NCBI GenBank assembly: GCA_037624485.1
Contig: JASJJC010000015.1
Coordinates: 9,056 to 73,055 of the forward strand
Source of the DNA: JAFMKE01 sp037624485
GTDB lineage: Bacteria > Bacteroidota > Bacteroidia > Chitinophagales > UBA8649
Length of the DNA stretch: 64,000 bases
Reading direction: 5' to 3'
Each line of letters starts with the position of its first letter. The stretch's first letter is position 1. This document shows, piece by piece, positions 44,572 to 53,361 of the stretch. The notes under the pieces were generated by a model. The model searched no databases and was not told the origin of the DNA. It worked only from the letters and a program-made list of their open reading frames with translations. Both the position numbers and the translations under genes were made by a program.

Positions 44572-45753
44572 ATGGGATCTAAACCAACTAAGATTTCTTT
44601 CACAAATACGAATATTGCTTATGCGCACTATTCAAATCGTAAGCTAAAAAAGGCATTTGGGGTATTTCAGTTAATTGGAAATTCTTTCTTAACCAATATT
44701 GGTACAACTTTGACCAAGATTGCGATTGCCATTCATTTCCCAATTAAACCCTTCCTTAAACCTATTATTTTCGAACAATTCTGCGGCGGAGAGAGCCTTA
44801 AGGAATGTATTCCAACAATTAATTTATTGCAACAACGAAAAGTTGATGTTAGCTTAAATTATGGTGTGGAGATCAAAAATTCGGAGCGAGATTTTGAGCT
44901 TACATTGAGCAAAACAAAAGGAGCTATTGAATTTGCTAGTCGCAAGCAGAGCACGAATGTTGTGTGCAGTAAAGTTTCCAGTATTGGCTATTTCGATATT
45001 CTCCATAAGAGACAAGAAGGGGAAGAGTTAACCAGTAAAGAGGAGCGAGCATTCTTAGGAATGAAAACCAGAATGCATGAAATTTGCTCATATGCACATG
45101 AGCACAAGGTAGCTGTTTACTGGGATGCCGAGGAAAGTTGGGTGCAGGATGAGATCGATATTTTAGTGGAGGAGTTTATGGCTGAGTTTAATAAAGAAAC
45201 TGCCATTGTGTTTAATACTTACCAGTTATATCGTTCAGATAAATTGTCTTGCCTCAAAAAAGCTATTGAAGTAGCAAAAAAAGAAGGTTATGTTTTAGGA
45301 GTAAAATTAGTTCGAGGTGCCTACATAGAAAAAGAAAATGAATGGGCAGAAGACCACGAAATACCTTCTGTTATTCATGAGTCCAAAGAAGCAGTTGATA
45401 AAGACTATAATGATGGCATGAGAATTTGTCTAGAAAATGTAGAAAGTGTTTCAGTGTGCATTGCTTCTCATAATGAGTATAGTAATCAGTTAGCTACATC
45501 AATAATGAATGAATTGGAGATTGCACACAATCATCAGAATGTAGTGTTTTCACAACTCTATGGCATGGGTGATTTTATATCCTTCAATCTTGCTGATAAG
45601 GGATATAATTCTTGCAAATATTTACCCTATGGACCGGTGAGAGAAGTTATTCCTTACCTAATGCGCCGTGCACAAGAAAATTCAAGCGTAGATGGACAAA
45701 TGAGCAGAGAATTAACCATGCTGAAGAAAGAAATAAAAAGAAGGGGAATCTAG
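44572..45753 (+). CDS. Proline dehydrogenase (monofunctional)
   Basis: 393 aa. TIM-barrel PRODH domain: AVYWDAEESWVQDEIDILV, VFNTYQLYRSD, LGVKLVRGAYIEKEN, IASHNEYSN, YGMGDFISFNLADKGYNSCKYLPYGPVREVIPYLMRRAQEN (in segments). The last motif contains the FAD and proline-binding RR pair. It oxidises proline to pyrroline-5-carboxylate and passes electrons to quinone. P5C dehydrogenase is not in the window. lplA follows 2 bases after the stop. Confidence 0.92.
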   Translation: MGSKPTKISFTNTNIAYAHYSNRKLKKAFGVFQLIGNSFLTNIGTTLTKIAIAIHFPIKPFLKPIIFEQFCGGESLKECIPTINLLQQRKVDVSLNYGVEIKNSERDFELTLSKTKGAIEFASRKQSTNVVCSKVSSIGYFDILHKRQEGEELTSKEERAFLGMKTRMHEICSYAHEHKVAVYWDAEESWVQDEIDILVEEFMAEFNKETAIVFNTYQLYRSDKLSCLKKAIEVAKKEGYVLGVKLVRGAYIEKENEWAEDHEIPSVIHESKEAVDKDYNDGMRICLENVESVSVCIASHNEYSNQLATSIMNELEIAHNHQNVVFSQLYGMGDFISFNLADKGYNSCKYLPYGPVREVIPYLMRRAQENSSVDGQMSRELTMLKKEIKRRGI

Positions 45754-45755
45754 AT

Positions 45756-46625
45756 TTGTCTAAAACTAAGCTATATATATCTCCTACTAACAATCCCTTC
45801 GAAAATTTAGCATTAGAGGAATGGGCCTTGCAAAACTTCAACACTCAAGATTCGAATTTATTAATTCTATATGTCAATGAGCCTTGTGTGGTCGTAGGTC
45901 GAAATCAAAACATCTTTGAGGAAGTTAATGTGCGATATTGTTCGGAGAATCAAATTGAGATAACACGAAGGATTAGTGGGGGAGGGACGGTTTTCCATGA
46001 CCTAGGCAATCTTAATTGGACGCATATTACTTCATTTGACAGCAAAAAAGTAAACAGCTATGATTGGGCGGCAAAACCGATTATTGACGCGCTCAAAGGA
46101 TTTAACTTAGATGCATATCTAACGGATAGAAATGCTATTGAAATATCCGGCTTAAAAGTCTCCGGACAAGCTCAATTTACCAATAGGAAAAACATATTAA
46201 GTCACGGCACCTTGCTTATTGATTCGGAATTAGTGAAATTACAGCGTGCTATAGAGGTAAACCCTGGAGTTGAAATTCAATCGAAAGCATCTCCATCGCA
46301 TAGAAGTCAAACTGTAAATTTATCTAAACTACTCAATCGACCAATCACTCCATCAATAGTTGTGGAAGCAATTAGAGATAAAGCTAAAATTGAAAGTATT
46401 GATCATTTGCCAGCCGAGTTAAGCGTAAATAAATTTAAAAGTTATGCATGGATTTATGAACGTTCACCTAAGTTTATAGCTCATCATGAAATTGCTGGTG
46501 AAAAACTATTGCTGCAAGTAGAAAAAGCGACTATCAAAGCTATAAAAGACGAAAAGGGTCATCTTTTACAAGATCACCCTTTCCTAAATCAAACTTACAA
46601 AAAGTTCTTAAATCACTATTCTTGA
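45756..46625 (+). CDS. lplA: Lipoate-protein ligase A
   Basis: 289 aa from the TTG at 45756, preceded by a purine-rich AAGGGGAA. The frame is open to 45612, but that region lies inside the proline dehydrogenase gene. Motifs: NPFENLALEEWAL, CVVVGRNQNIFEEVN, RRISGGGTVFHDLGNLNW (lipoyl-AMP loop), SGQAQFTNRKNILSHGTLL. It attaches lipoate to E2 and GcvH domains. Overlaps the converging SPOR-like gene by 10 bases. Confidence 0.9.
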   Translation: MSKTKLYISPTNNPFENLALEEWALQNFNTQDSNLLILYVNEPCVVVGRNQNIFEEVNVRYCSENQIEITRRISGGGTVFHDLGNLNWTHITSFDSKKVNSYDWAAKPIIDALKGFNLDAYLTDRNAIEISGLKVSGQAQFTNRKNILSHGTLLIDSELVKLQRAIEVNPGVEIQSKASPSHRSQTVNLSKLLNRPITPSIVVEAIRDKAKIESIDHLPAELSVNKFKSYAWIYERSPKFIAHHEIAGEKLLLQVEKATIKAIKDEKGHLLQDHPFLNQTYKKFLNHYS

Positions 46626-47236
46626 TTAAAGGCTGTTCCTGAACCTTCAAGGATGTGATCGTATGGCATTCTGCTTCCATCAACATATTTGGTGACAAAA
46701 GCATCTTTAATTTTTAGTTTTCGAATGGCTTGAGCAAATTCATCAGCATCATTTGCGCTACTCCAACTACCCATGTAGTAGTGAATAACTTCATCCACTT
46801 TCTCAAATCCTATGGGTTGATTTAACTCAAGTAATTGCGTAAAATCAAAATAACGATATGCTCCTAATTGCACTCTGTAATCAGTTCCTTCAGCTGGAAA
46901 CATACCTCCAGTTCCCATAGCATTGTTTAGCCCATTATTTGAATCGGCACCTGCTTGTTTAGCTTGCATTTTCTGGAGACTATCGTTATATTGTCTACTT
47001 AAATAATCTGCTTTATAGAAATCTTCTTCCAGTTCAGCAACCTGATTCTCATAGTCACTGATTTGCTTTTTATAGCGCTTTATCATTGTTCGATATGACT
47101 CAGGATCTTTCTTGAACGCTTTCAGTGTGGATTTTGTCTTCTTATCCATTTCTTTTTGAGAGTTTTGGGCATGCGAGGAAGAGATAAAAGCAAAAACGAC
47201 AAATGCTGTAATACAAATATTTAGAATGTTTTTCAT
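46616..47236 (-). CDS. Exported coiled-coil protein with SPOR-like domain
   Basis: 206 aa. Signal peptide ending FISSSHAQ; a helical, charged segment (about 25-90) with coiled-coil character (YKKQISDYENQVAELEEDFY); a Gly/Asn linker; then a C-terminal domain YRVQLGAYRYFDFTQLLEL...YYMGSWSSANDADEFAQAIRKLKIKDAFVTKYVDG (quoted in parts) with the strand-helix-strand pattern of SPOR repeats. Similar Bacteroidota proteins have been labelled ezrin/radixin/moesin-like. Possibly peptidoglycan- or divisome-associated; function not established. Confidence 0.6.
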   Translation of the reverse strand: MKNILNICITAFVVFAFISSSHAQNSQKEMDKKTKSTLKAFKKDPESYRTMIKRYKKQISDYENQVAELEEDFYKADYLSRQYNDSLQKMQAKQAGADSNNGLNNAMGTGGMFPAEGTDYRVQLGAYRYFDFTQLLELNQPIGFEKVDEVIHYYMGSWSSANDADEFAQAIRKLKIKDAFVTKYVDGSRMPYDHILEGSGTAFNQE

Positions 47237-47292
47237 GTTCTTTAATTATTTATAACAAACATAATAGCATTCGTTCATTAGCAGAAATAGAT

Positions 47293-47341
47293 AATTGTTG
47301 ACAATTAGAATTAGGTACAATTTAATAGACAATTTAAATTG
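47293..47341. promoter_or_regulatory. Two palindromes with three ACAATT copies in a divergent promoter region
   Basis: AATTGT-TG-ACAATT (47293-47306) and CAATTTAAATTG (47330-47341) are both perfect dyads; ACAATT occurs at 47301, 47317 and 47329. The second dyad overlaps the -33 TTG (47339-47341) of the downstream gene. Fits an operator array, but AT-rich composition weakens the case. Confidence 0.35.
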
Positions 47342-47369
47342 TTTATTTCCTGCAAGTAGTTTAACTTTA
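47339..47369 (+). promoter_or_regulatory. Promoter of the Mpo1-like gene
   Basis: TTG (47339-47341), 20 bases, TAACTTTA (47362-47369). ATG follows 16 bases later at 47386. Confidence 0.55.
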
Positions 47370-47385
47370 CCTCAAACAAACACCC

Positions 47386-47859
47386 ATGAAAACTGCTCAA
47401 GAATGGTTTGATGCTTACGGTGAAAGTCATCAAAATGGCACAAATAAATTGATTCACTGGATATGTATACCACTTATTATATTTAGTCTTTTTGGACTGC
47501 TAATGGCGATACCTTTTCCTGAAAGTCTTTTTGGACTTTATTTTAATGCGGCGGGATTCGTTCTTTTTCTTTCATTAGTGTTTTACTTGCGATTATCTTT
47601 TAGTTTGTTCTTAGGGTTTTTCATAGTTGGAAGTTTACTTTTGTTTGTCAACTACAAATTATTCCAAGCTATTGGCATGGACAATGGTGAGATGGCACTT
47701 ATCTCTTTAGGGATTTTCGTACTTGCTTGGATTGGCCAATTTGTAGGCCATAAAATTGAAGGTGCTAAACCATCATTTTTCGAAGACCTTCAATTTCTCA
47801 TGATCGGACCAGCTTGGCTCTTACAATTTATTTACAAGAAATTCGGTGTAAAAATTTGA
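47386..47859 (+). CDS. DUF962/Mpo1-like membrane protein
   Basis: 157 aa, four hydrophobic segments. AYGESHQNGTNKLIHWICIP near the N-terminus and FVGHKIEGAKPSFFEDLQFLMIGPAWLL near the C-terminus hold the conserved His residues of the DUF962 family. Yeast Mpo1 of this family is an iron-dependent dioxygenase of 2-hydroxy fatty acids; bacterial members are presumed similar. Monocistronic or followed by the DUF1571 gene after 41 bases. Confidence 0.85.
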   Translation: MKTAQEWFDAYGESHQNGTNKLIHWICIPLIIFSLFGLLMAIPFPESLFGLYFNAAGFVLFLSLVFYLRLSFSLFLGFFIVGSLLLFVNYKLFQAIGMDNGEMALISLGIFVLAWIGQFVGHKIEGAKPSFFEDLQFLMIGPAWLLQFIYKKFGVKI

Positions 47860-47900
47860 ATTTGGCATAAATATTGCCATTCCTAAACAAACCTATATTA

Positions 47901-48734
47901 ATGAAAAAAGTAGTATTGCTATGTCTTATTTCTCTGTTTTTAATGCAGGTTCAAGCGCAGTCCGTCGCATCTATTGTGAATCAGATGATAAGTACATTAA
48001 GTGTTGGGAAAACGTATCAATATACCATGACTCAAGTTGAACGAATTGACGGAGAAATTCATACGAATAAAATCTTTACTAAAATTCAAGAATCGCCAAA
48101 AAAAGTTTTTATAGATAATGTGGAAGGCGCAAACAAAGGAGTGCAGGTGCTTTACGTTCAAGGAGAAAGGGATAATAAAGCACTCGTTAATAAATTGTTT
48201 GGTATCAAGTTGAGCCCATTCAATAGTTTAATTCGTAAAAATCAACATCATACAGTACTCGAGAGTGGATTTGGCTTATTGATAAGCTCTATCCAAAATG
48301 CTAAGAAGAGAGCGGAAGATCAAAATGTATTTGATGAAGTGTTTAAACTTGAAGGCAGTGTAACGTTTAACGGGAAGTCTTGCTATAAGGTGGTGTTAAA
48401 TGATCCAACTTTTACCTATCAGGATTATACCATAAAGAATGGCGAAAGTCTTTACAGTATAGCTATGAAGCATAAAGTAAGCGAGCAATTAATCGTTGAG
48501 AAAAATGATTTTGGAGGTTTTGGAGCAGGTAAAATTGGAAGTACAATAAAGATACCTAGTTCATATGCCAAAAAGACAATACTGTATATAGATAAGTCCA
48601 ATATGCACCCAATATATCAAGAGATGCATGATGAGAAAGGCATATTTGAAAAATATAGTTTTTCAAATTTAAAAGTAAATCCTAGTTTTACTTCAAATGA
48701 CTTCTCTGAGGATAATTCTATCTACAATTTTTAG
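47901..48734 (+). CDS. Exported DUF1571 protein with inserted LysM domain
   Basis: 277 aa from the ATG at 47901, which begins the signal peptide MKKVVLLCLISLFLMQVQAQ; an upstream TTG in frame would bury it. The DUF1571 part (LolA-like beta fold: QYTMTQVERIDG, KVFIDNVEGANKGVQVLYV) is interrupted at about 174-219 by a LysM module (YTIKNGESLYSIAMKHKVSEQ to IGSTIKIPSSYAKK), after which the last DUF1571 strands resume (TILYIDKSNMHPIYQEM). LysM suggests peptidoglycan contact in the periplasm. Role unknown. Confidence 0.75.
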   Translation: MKKVVLLCLISLFLMQVQAQSVASIVNQMISTLSVGKTYQYTMTQVERIDGEIHTNKIFTKIQESPKKVFIDNVEGANKGVQVLYVQGERDNKALVNKLFGIKLSPFNSLIRKNQHHTVLESGFGLLISSIQNAKKRAEDQNVFDEVFKLEGSVTFNGKSCYKVVLNDPTFTYQDYTIKNGESLYSIAMKHKVSEQLIVEKNDFGGFGAGKIGSTIKIPSSYAKKTILYIDKSNMHPIYQEMHDEKGIFEKYSFSNLKVNPSFTSNDFSEDNSIYNF

Positions 48735-48890
48735 TCTTGATTAGGGAGCTTTATTTAGACATACTAAATATTGATGGAAATATACAGCAGAAATTGCGGA
48801 TATCATCAGTCAAATTTCGCTTAGAGGATTTCGGGAGACCTTGTCAAACTAAGACTCTCAGACGCATGATTTTCTTATAAAAAATTTGAT

Positions 48891-50477
48891 TTAGATTTCG
48901 AATACTTTCAAGCTTTGCTCAAAGGGGTTAAAGCTTTCAAGTAATTTTTCAAAGTAAGCATCCTTATTCTTTAAGTATATAGGGATAAAGTTGTCAAAGC
49001 GCTCTTGCAGGATCTTGTTAGGAAGCAATTTATTTTGAATATTCTCCAATTGATTTAACTGCTGTTCAAAGTTTCTTTTTTCTGCTCGGATCAATTTACT
49101 TTCTATATTGGACAATGCATTGAGCACTTTTTGTTTTTCGGCATCAACACTTCTATCCATATTTCTATCTATTTTAGTAGCCTTACTTTTAATTAGGCTA
49201 AAAATTGCATTGATGGATTCTGTCTCGCTAGCTAGACTCAGCTCATTCTGACTTTCTTGTGCAATAAAGTTTTTAGCAATTTGGTCGTAATGCGTAAATA
49301 AATCTGAAACTTCAATTCCCCAATCCTTTATTTTTTGTAAATGACTCGAATTCATCATGACTGCCATGTCACGCAATAGAATTAAAGGCTGACTCACCTT
49401 GAAAAAGTCAAACACATTTTTTAACTGCAGCCAATAAGCTATTTCTCCTGGCCCTCCAATAAATGCAACATTTGGCAGAATGGTTTCCTGATAAATAGGT
49501 CGTAAAAAAACATTTGGACTAAAGCGTTCAGGGTGTTCTTTTAGCTCATTGAGCATTTCCTCCTCGGTAAAAATAAGCGGTGTATTTACGACTACAAAAT
49601 CATCCCCCTTACGCTCAATACGCGCTCGTATTTGATCCTTTAGATAGAATAAGTTTAAGTCTCTTGAGTTGGCTTGGACATGATAGGTTTTATCCAGAAA
49701 TGCCTCATTATTTTTCAAGTTCTTTTGAACGACTCCATCAAGTAATTCTGCTTTTATAATAGGCTGAATGAGTCGTTTAAGCTGCGCATCATCCTGATCA
49801 ATAACCAATAAACCATAGCTTTTGAATAAATCAAGTATCCAGGCTTGAAATGCTTTTCCGTAACTGCCATCGCCTGAAAAGAATTGTTTAAGATCGCTTA
49901 TAAACTTTTCTCCATGATCAAGGCTCGCTATCAAATCACTAAGTTTATCAATACTTAAGTTGATACCTTTTAAGCTGTGCCTGCCTACTGCACCCTTTTC
50001 GTCATTTTCCCAAGTTATGGGTTTGCCGTAAAGCACCGCTTTACTAATTTCTTCAAAGTCATGATCTTCACTTCCCATCCAATATACTGGAACGAAATTA
50101 TGTTGAGGGAATTGAGCTTTTAGTTCTTGACTCAATTTAATCGCACTTAAAATTTTAAAGATGAAATAGCTTGGTCCAGTAAACAAACACAATTGATGAG
50201 CTGCGCATACGCTATATGTATTCTCTTCTTTTAATGCTTCAATATTTTGTTGAGTTTGAGCGGACAAATCCAAGTCACTGTATTGATTGTATAAAGCGTT
50301 AACTAAAACTTCTCGATTGCTGAAGGATTTTTTGGCGTCTATGGCCGCTTGGATACTGGCCATTTCAGGTTTGTAAGTGTACAAACGCTCAAGTGCTGAC
50401 TTACCCATAAGGTATTCATTGACCAAGGGATTTAATATCCCTAATTCTTGAAGTTTTAAGCCTTGATATAGTTTCAT
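48891..50477 (-). CDS. bshC: Bacillithiol biosynthesis cysteine-adding enzyme BshC
   Basis: 528 aa. VCAAHQLCLFTGPSYFIFKILSAIKL, FVPVYWMGSEDHDFEEI, RPIYQETILPNVAFIGGPGEIAYWLQL and a C-terminal coiled coil are diagnostic of BshC. It condenses cysteine with glucosaminyl-malate to complete bacillithiol, the low-molecular-weight thiol of many Bacteroidota. bshA and bshB are not in the window. It follows rimO by 3 bases, so they are co-transcribed. Confidence 0.92.
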   Translation of the reverse strand: MKLYQGLKLQELGILNPLVNEYLMGKSALERLYTYKPEMASIQAAIDAKKSFSNREVLVNALYNQYSDLDLSAQTQQNIEALKEENTYSVCAAHQLCLFTGPSYFIFKILSAIKLSQELKAQFPQHNFVPVYWMGSEDHDFEEISKAVLYGKPITWENDEKGAVGRHSLKGINLSIDKLSDLIASLDHGEKFISDLKQFFSGDGSYGKAFQAWILDLFKSYGLLVIDQDDAQLKRLIQPIIKAELLDGVVQKNLKNNEAFLDKTYHVQANSRDLNLFYLKDQIRARIERKGDDFVVVNTPLIFTEEEMLNELKEHPERFSPNVFLRPIYQETILPNVAFIGGPGEIAYWLQLKNVFDFFKVSQPLILLRDMAVMMNSSHLQKIKDWGIEVSDLFTHYDQIAKNFIAQESQNELSLASETESINAIFSLIKSKATKIDRNMDRSVDAEKQKVLNALSNIESKLIRAEKRNFEQQLNQLENIQNKLLPNKILQERFDNFIPIYLKNKDAYFEKLLESFNPFEQSLKVFEI

Positions 50478-50480
50478 GAA

Positions 50481-51791
50481 TTATACAAGTTCTCCGAACA
50501 AATCAAAATCGGTGGCGTCCGTGATTTTTACATGGGCAAATTCCCCAATTGAAACATACTGCTTAGTGGCATCCACTAAAACTTCATTATCCACATCTGG
50601 GGAGTCATACGCTGTTCGTCCCACAAAACTTTCACCTTCTTTCTTATCAAACAAGACTTTAAAAGTTTTTCCAATTTTAGCTTCGTTCAAGTCATAGGAT
50701 ATCTCTTGTTGTATTTCCATCAGTTCATTCGCTCGCTGAGCTTTTTCTTCTTCAGGGACATCGTCTTCCAATTTGTATCCATGTGTACCTTCTTCGTGTG
50801 AGTAGGTGAATACACCTAATCGTTCAAAGCGCATTTCTTTTACAAAATCCTTTAACTCTTCAAAATCTTCTCTCGTTTCTCCTGGAAAACCGACTAACAT
50901 GGTCGTTCGAATTGCAATCTCTGGAAGAATGCTGCGAATTTCATTAATGGTGTTTCTTGTATCTTGATTGGTAACTTTTCTGCGCATTGCTTTTAGCACA
51001 TTGTTTGAAGCATGTTGCAATGGAATATCAAGATAATTACAAATCTTTGGCTGACGTGCCATCGTTTCAATAATATCCATAGGGAATTGAGAGGGGTAGG
51101 CATAGTGCAGCCGAATCCATTCGATGCCCTCAATATCGCAAAAAGCATCTAGCAATAAAGACAAGCTTCGTTTTTTATAAATATCTAATCCATAAAAAGT
51201 AAGCTCTTGTGCAATTAACATAATTTCTTTTACGCCTTGTGCAGCTAAATGTTTTACTTCTTTAACTAACTCTTCAATGGGTTTAGAAATATGCTTTCCT
51301 CGCATAATAGGAATGGCACAAAATGCACATGTTCGATTGCACCCTTCAGATATTTTCACATAGGCATAATGTCGTGGAGTGGTTAATAAACGTTCACCCA
51401 CCAATTCATGCTTATAATCTGCTTTAAGCGTTTTTAATAATGCAGGCAACTCTCTAGTGCCGTAAAAGGAATCGACTTCCTTAATCTCTTGCTCCAAGTT
51501 GTCTTTATATCGTTGTGATAAGCAACCAGTTACGTATAGCTTGTCGATCACGCCTTCACGCTTAGCTTCAGCATAATCTAGGATGGTGTTTATAGATTCT
51601 TCTTTTGCTTTATCAATAAAGCCACAGGTGTTGACTACCACTATATTAAAATCTTCATCTTGACTTTCATGGGCAACATCAATGTTGTTGCCTTTCAGCT
51701 GTCCCATGAGAACTTCCGAGTCTACAAGATTCTTTGAGCAGCCCAAGGTGACTACATTTACTTTATTCTTTTTTAGTGTTTTTGTCTTCAT
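50481..51791 (-). CDS. rimO: Ribosomal protein S12 methylthiotransferase RimO
   Basis: 436 aa. N-terminal UPF0004 domain with the auxiliary [4Fe-4S] Cys residues (TLGCSKNLVDSE, VNTCGFID, VTGCLSQRY), radical-SAM motif CNRTCAFCAIP, and a C-terminal TRAM domain ending FDLFGELV. It methylthiolates a conserved Asp of ribosomal protein S12. Distinguished from MiaB by GCSKNLVDSE. Confidence 0.94.
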   Translation of the reverse strand: MKTKTLKKNKVNVVTLGCSKNLVDSEVLMGQLKGNNIDVAHESQDEDFNIVVVNTCGFIDKAKEESINTILDYAEAKREGVIDKLYVTGCLSQRYKDNLEQEIKEVDSFYGTRELPALLKTLKADYKHELVGERLLTTPRHYAYVKISEGCNRTCAFCAIPIMRGKHISKPIEELVKEVKHLAAQGVKEIMLIAQELTFYGLDIYKKRSLSLLLDAFCDIEGIEWIRLHYAYPSQFPMDIIETMARQPKICNYLDIPLQHASNNVLKAMRRKVTNQDTRNTINEIRSILPEIAIRTTMLVGFPGETREDFEELKDFVKEMRFERLGVFTYSHEEGTHGYKLEDDVPEEEKAQRANELMEIQQEISYDLNEAKIGKTFKVLFDKKEGESFVGRTAYDSPDVDNEVLVDATKQYVSIGEFAHVKITDATDFDLFGELV

Positions 51792-51956
51792 AGCGAGAGG
51801 TAAAGGTAAGGAGAAACTGATGAAAATTGATTTTAGTTCAATAGACAGAAATACTTGCTTAATTTTTCACTTGACAGCCTCTTGAAACCTTGAAATAAAA
51901 GCTATGATTAAGCTAAGTAATTCTAATCAATCTTATTAGGCTCTTTGATTTTATAC

Positions 51957-51964
51957 TATCTTTG
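51957..51964 (+). promoter_or_regulatory. -7 box of porQ
   Basis: TATCTTTG, exact consensus, 36 bases before the TTG start at 52001. A TTTG at 51944-51947 is too close to be the -33 partner. Confidence 0.5.
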
Positions 51965-52000
51965 CTATGGCAGCGTTAAAATATCACTAGCTTATATCAC

Positions 52001-53068
52001 TTGAAGAACTTAATTCCCATATTTTTTTCTCTTATAAATGTTGTTTTTGCCCAGATTGGGGGCACTAGCACTTTCCAATTTTTAGATATGCCGGTATCTG
52101 CAAGGGCAACATCTCAAGGGGGTATCTACAATCACTTGTACGAGAATGATGCTGGTTTAGCTTTTGGCATGCCTGCTATGTTAAATAGTGCTATGCACAA
52201 GCAGTTTGCCATATCTTATTTACCCTATTTTGCGGGGAGTCACTCTGCTAATTTAAATTATATACATGATTTTAAACGAGCTACATTTCAGTTTGGTACA
52301 CAGTTTATGAATTATGGAAAACTCATTCAATATGATGAATTGGGCACAGCGCAAGGACTATTCAATGCAACCGATGTAGCCTTGGTGGCTGGTGCAGGGC
52401 ATTCGTATAAGGATAAGTTTAAGTTTGGCGCAAATGCCAAGCTTGCTGTTTCGCAAATTGAAAGTTACACGGCATTAGGAATGGCTTTCGATTTATCCGC
52501 AATGTTTGTAGATACCGCTAAATTGTTTTCCGCTTCCTTGATTATTCGCAATCTTGGATTCCAACTGAAGGCATATACGAAGGGCAATCAAGAGTTGATG
52601 CCCACGGATATCCAAGTTGGCCTATCCAAACGCTTGAAGCATCTGCCTTTTCGCATCAATTTGACGGGTCATAACTTCACGCGATGGGATGTTCGCTACA
52701 ATGACCCCAGCGCAGCGCAGATCGCCACTACTATTTTTGATGATGATGAAAATGATGGGCCAGGAGGAGCCGCAGTCTTTTTTGATAATTTTATGCGACA
52801 TATAATTATTGGTGGAGAGTTTCAATTTGGAAAAGCTTTTAACATGGGCTTTGCATATAATTATCATCGCAGGGCAGAGCTTGCTTTGCAATCTAAAGGG
52901 GGCTTATCAGGATTTAGTTTTGGTTTTGGATTGAAAATTAATCGAATTGGTATTCAATATGGGATGGGCAAATATACTAATGCCGGAGCAGCAAATCATT
53001 TGACCTTGAATATCAACTTAGGTCAGCAAATAAAGATTAGGCAAGCCCATGTCAAGGAGATTGAATGA
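52001..53068 (+). CDS. porQ: Type IX secretion outer-membrane protein PorQ
   Basis: 355 aa with TTG start and signal peptide (LIPIFFSLINVVFAQ). IGGTSTFQFLDMPVSARATSQGGIYNHL is the classic PorQ opening; the rest is a FadL/PorV-like barrel with GLAFGMPAMLN, GAGHSYKDKFKFGANAKLAVS, SLIIRNLGFQLK and a C-terminal LTLNINLG strand. PorQ belongs to the T9SS attachment complex in Porphyromonas. The other attachment genes (porU, porV, porZ) are not here. The start decision rests on the signal peptide, as no ATG fits. Confidence 0.88.
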   Translation: MKNLIPIFFSLINVVFAQIGGTSTFQFLDMPVSARATSQGGIYNHLYENDAGLAFGMPAMLNSAMHKQFAISYLPYFAGSHSANLNYIHDFKRATFQFGTQFMNYGKLIQYDELGTAQGLFNATDVALVAGAGHSYKDKFKFGANAKLAVSQIESYTALGMAFDLSAMFVDTAKLFSASLIIRNLGFQLKAYTKGNQELMPTDIQVGLSKRLKHLPFRINLTGHNFTRWDVRYNDPSAAQIATTIFDDDENDGPGGAAVFFDNFMRHIIIGGEFQFGKAFNMGFAYNYHRRAELALQSKGGLSGFSFGFGLKINRIGIQYGMGKYTNAGAANHLTLNINLGQQIKIRQAHVKEIE

Positions 53069-53245
53069 TTTTTTTAGATTGCAGAGCAGCTATATATCGG
53101 TAAATCAGGTGTAAATCCATTATTTTTTATAAAGAGTTTTAACGAATTCGGCTTGTTCTCAGCGTCATAAATAAATACTGCTTTTAATCTTTAATTTTCC
53201 TTTAAAATTTCTATTCAAAACCTAGTAATTTTCGGAGGCTTTCCT

Positions 53246-53253
53246 TACCTTTG
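53246..53253 (+). promoter_or_regulatory. -7 box of rpsA
   Basis: TACCTTTG, exact consensus, giving a transcript leader of roughly 100 bases before the ATG at 53362. The leader is AT-rich with only a weak GTAG/CTAC stem near 53332-53347. The rest of 53069-53361 holds nothing I recognise. Confidence 0.6.
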
Positions 53254-53361
53254 CAGCCCAAATTTATTTTATTATTAATCTGGTTTTTTGAAAAACTATC
53301 AATATGAATGCAATATAATTTTGTAAACTACTGGTAGCCAAATAACTACAAACAAGAAAAA

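Noticed and set aside
45612..45755. N-terminal extension of lplA into proline dehydrogenase
   Set aside because: The extension is the out-of-frame reading of the conserved PRODH C-terminus; the TTG at 45756 has a purine-rich ribosome site and starts the conserved LplA sequence.
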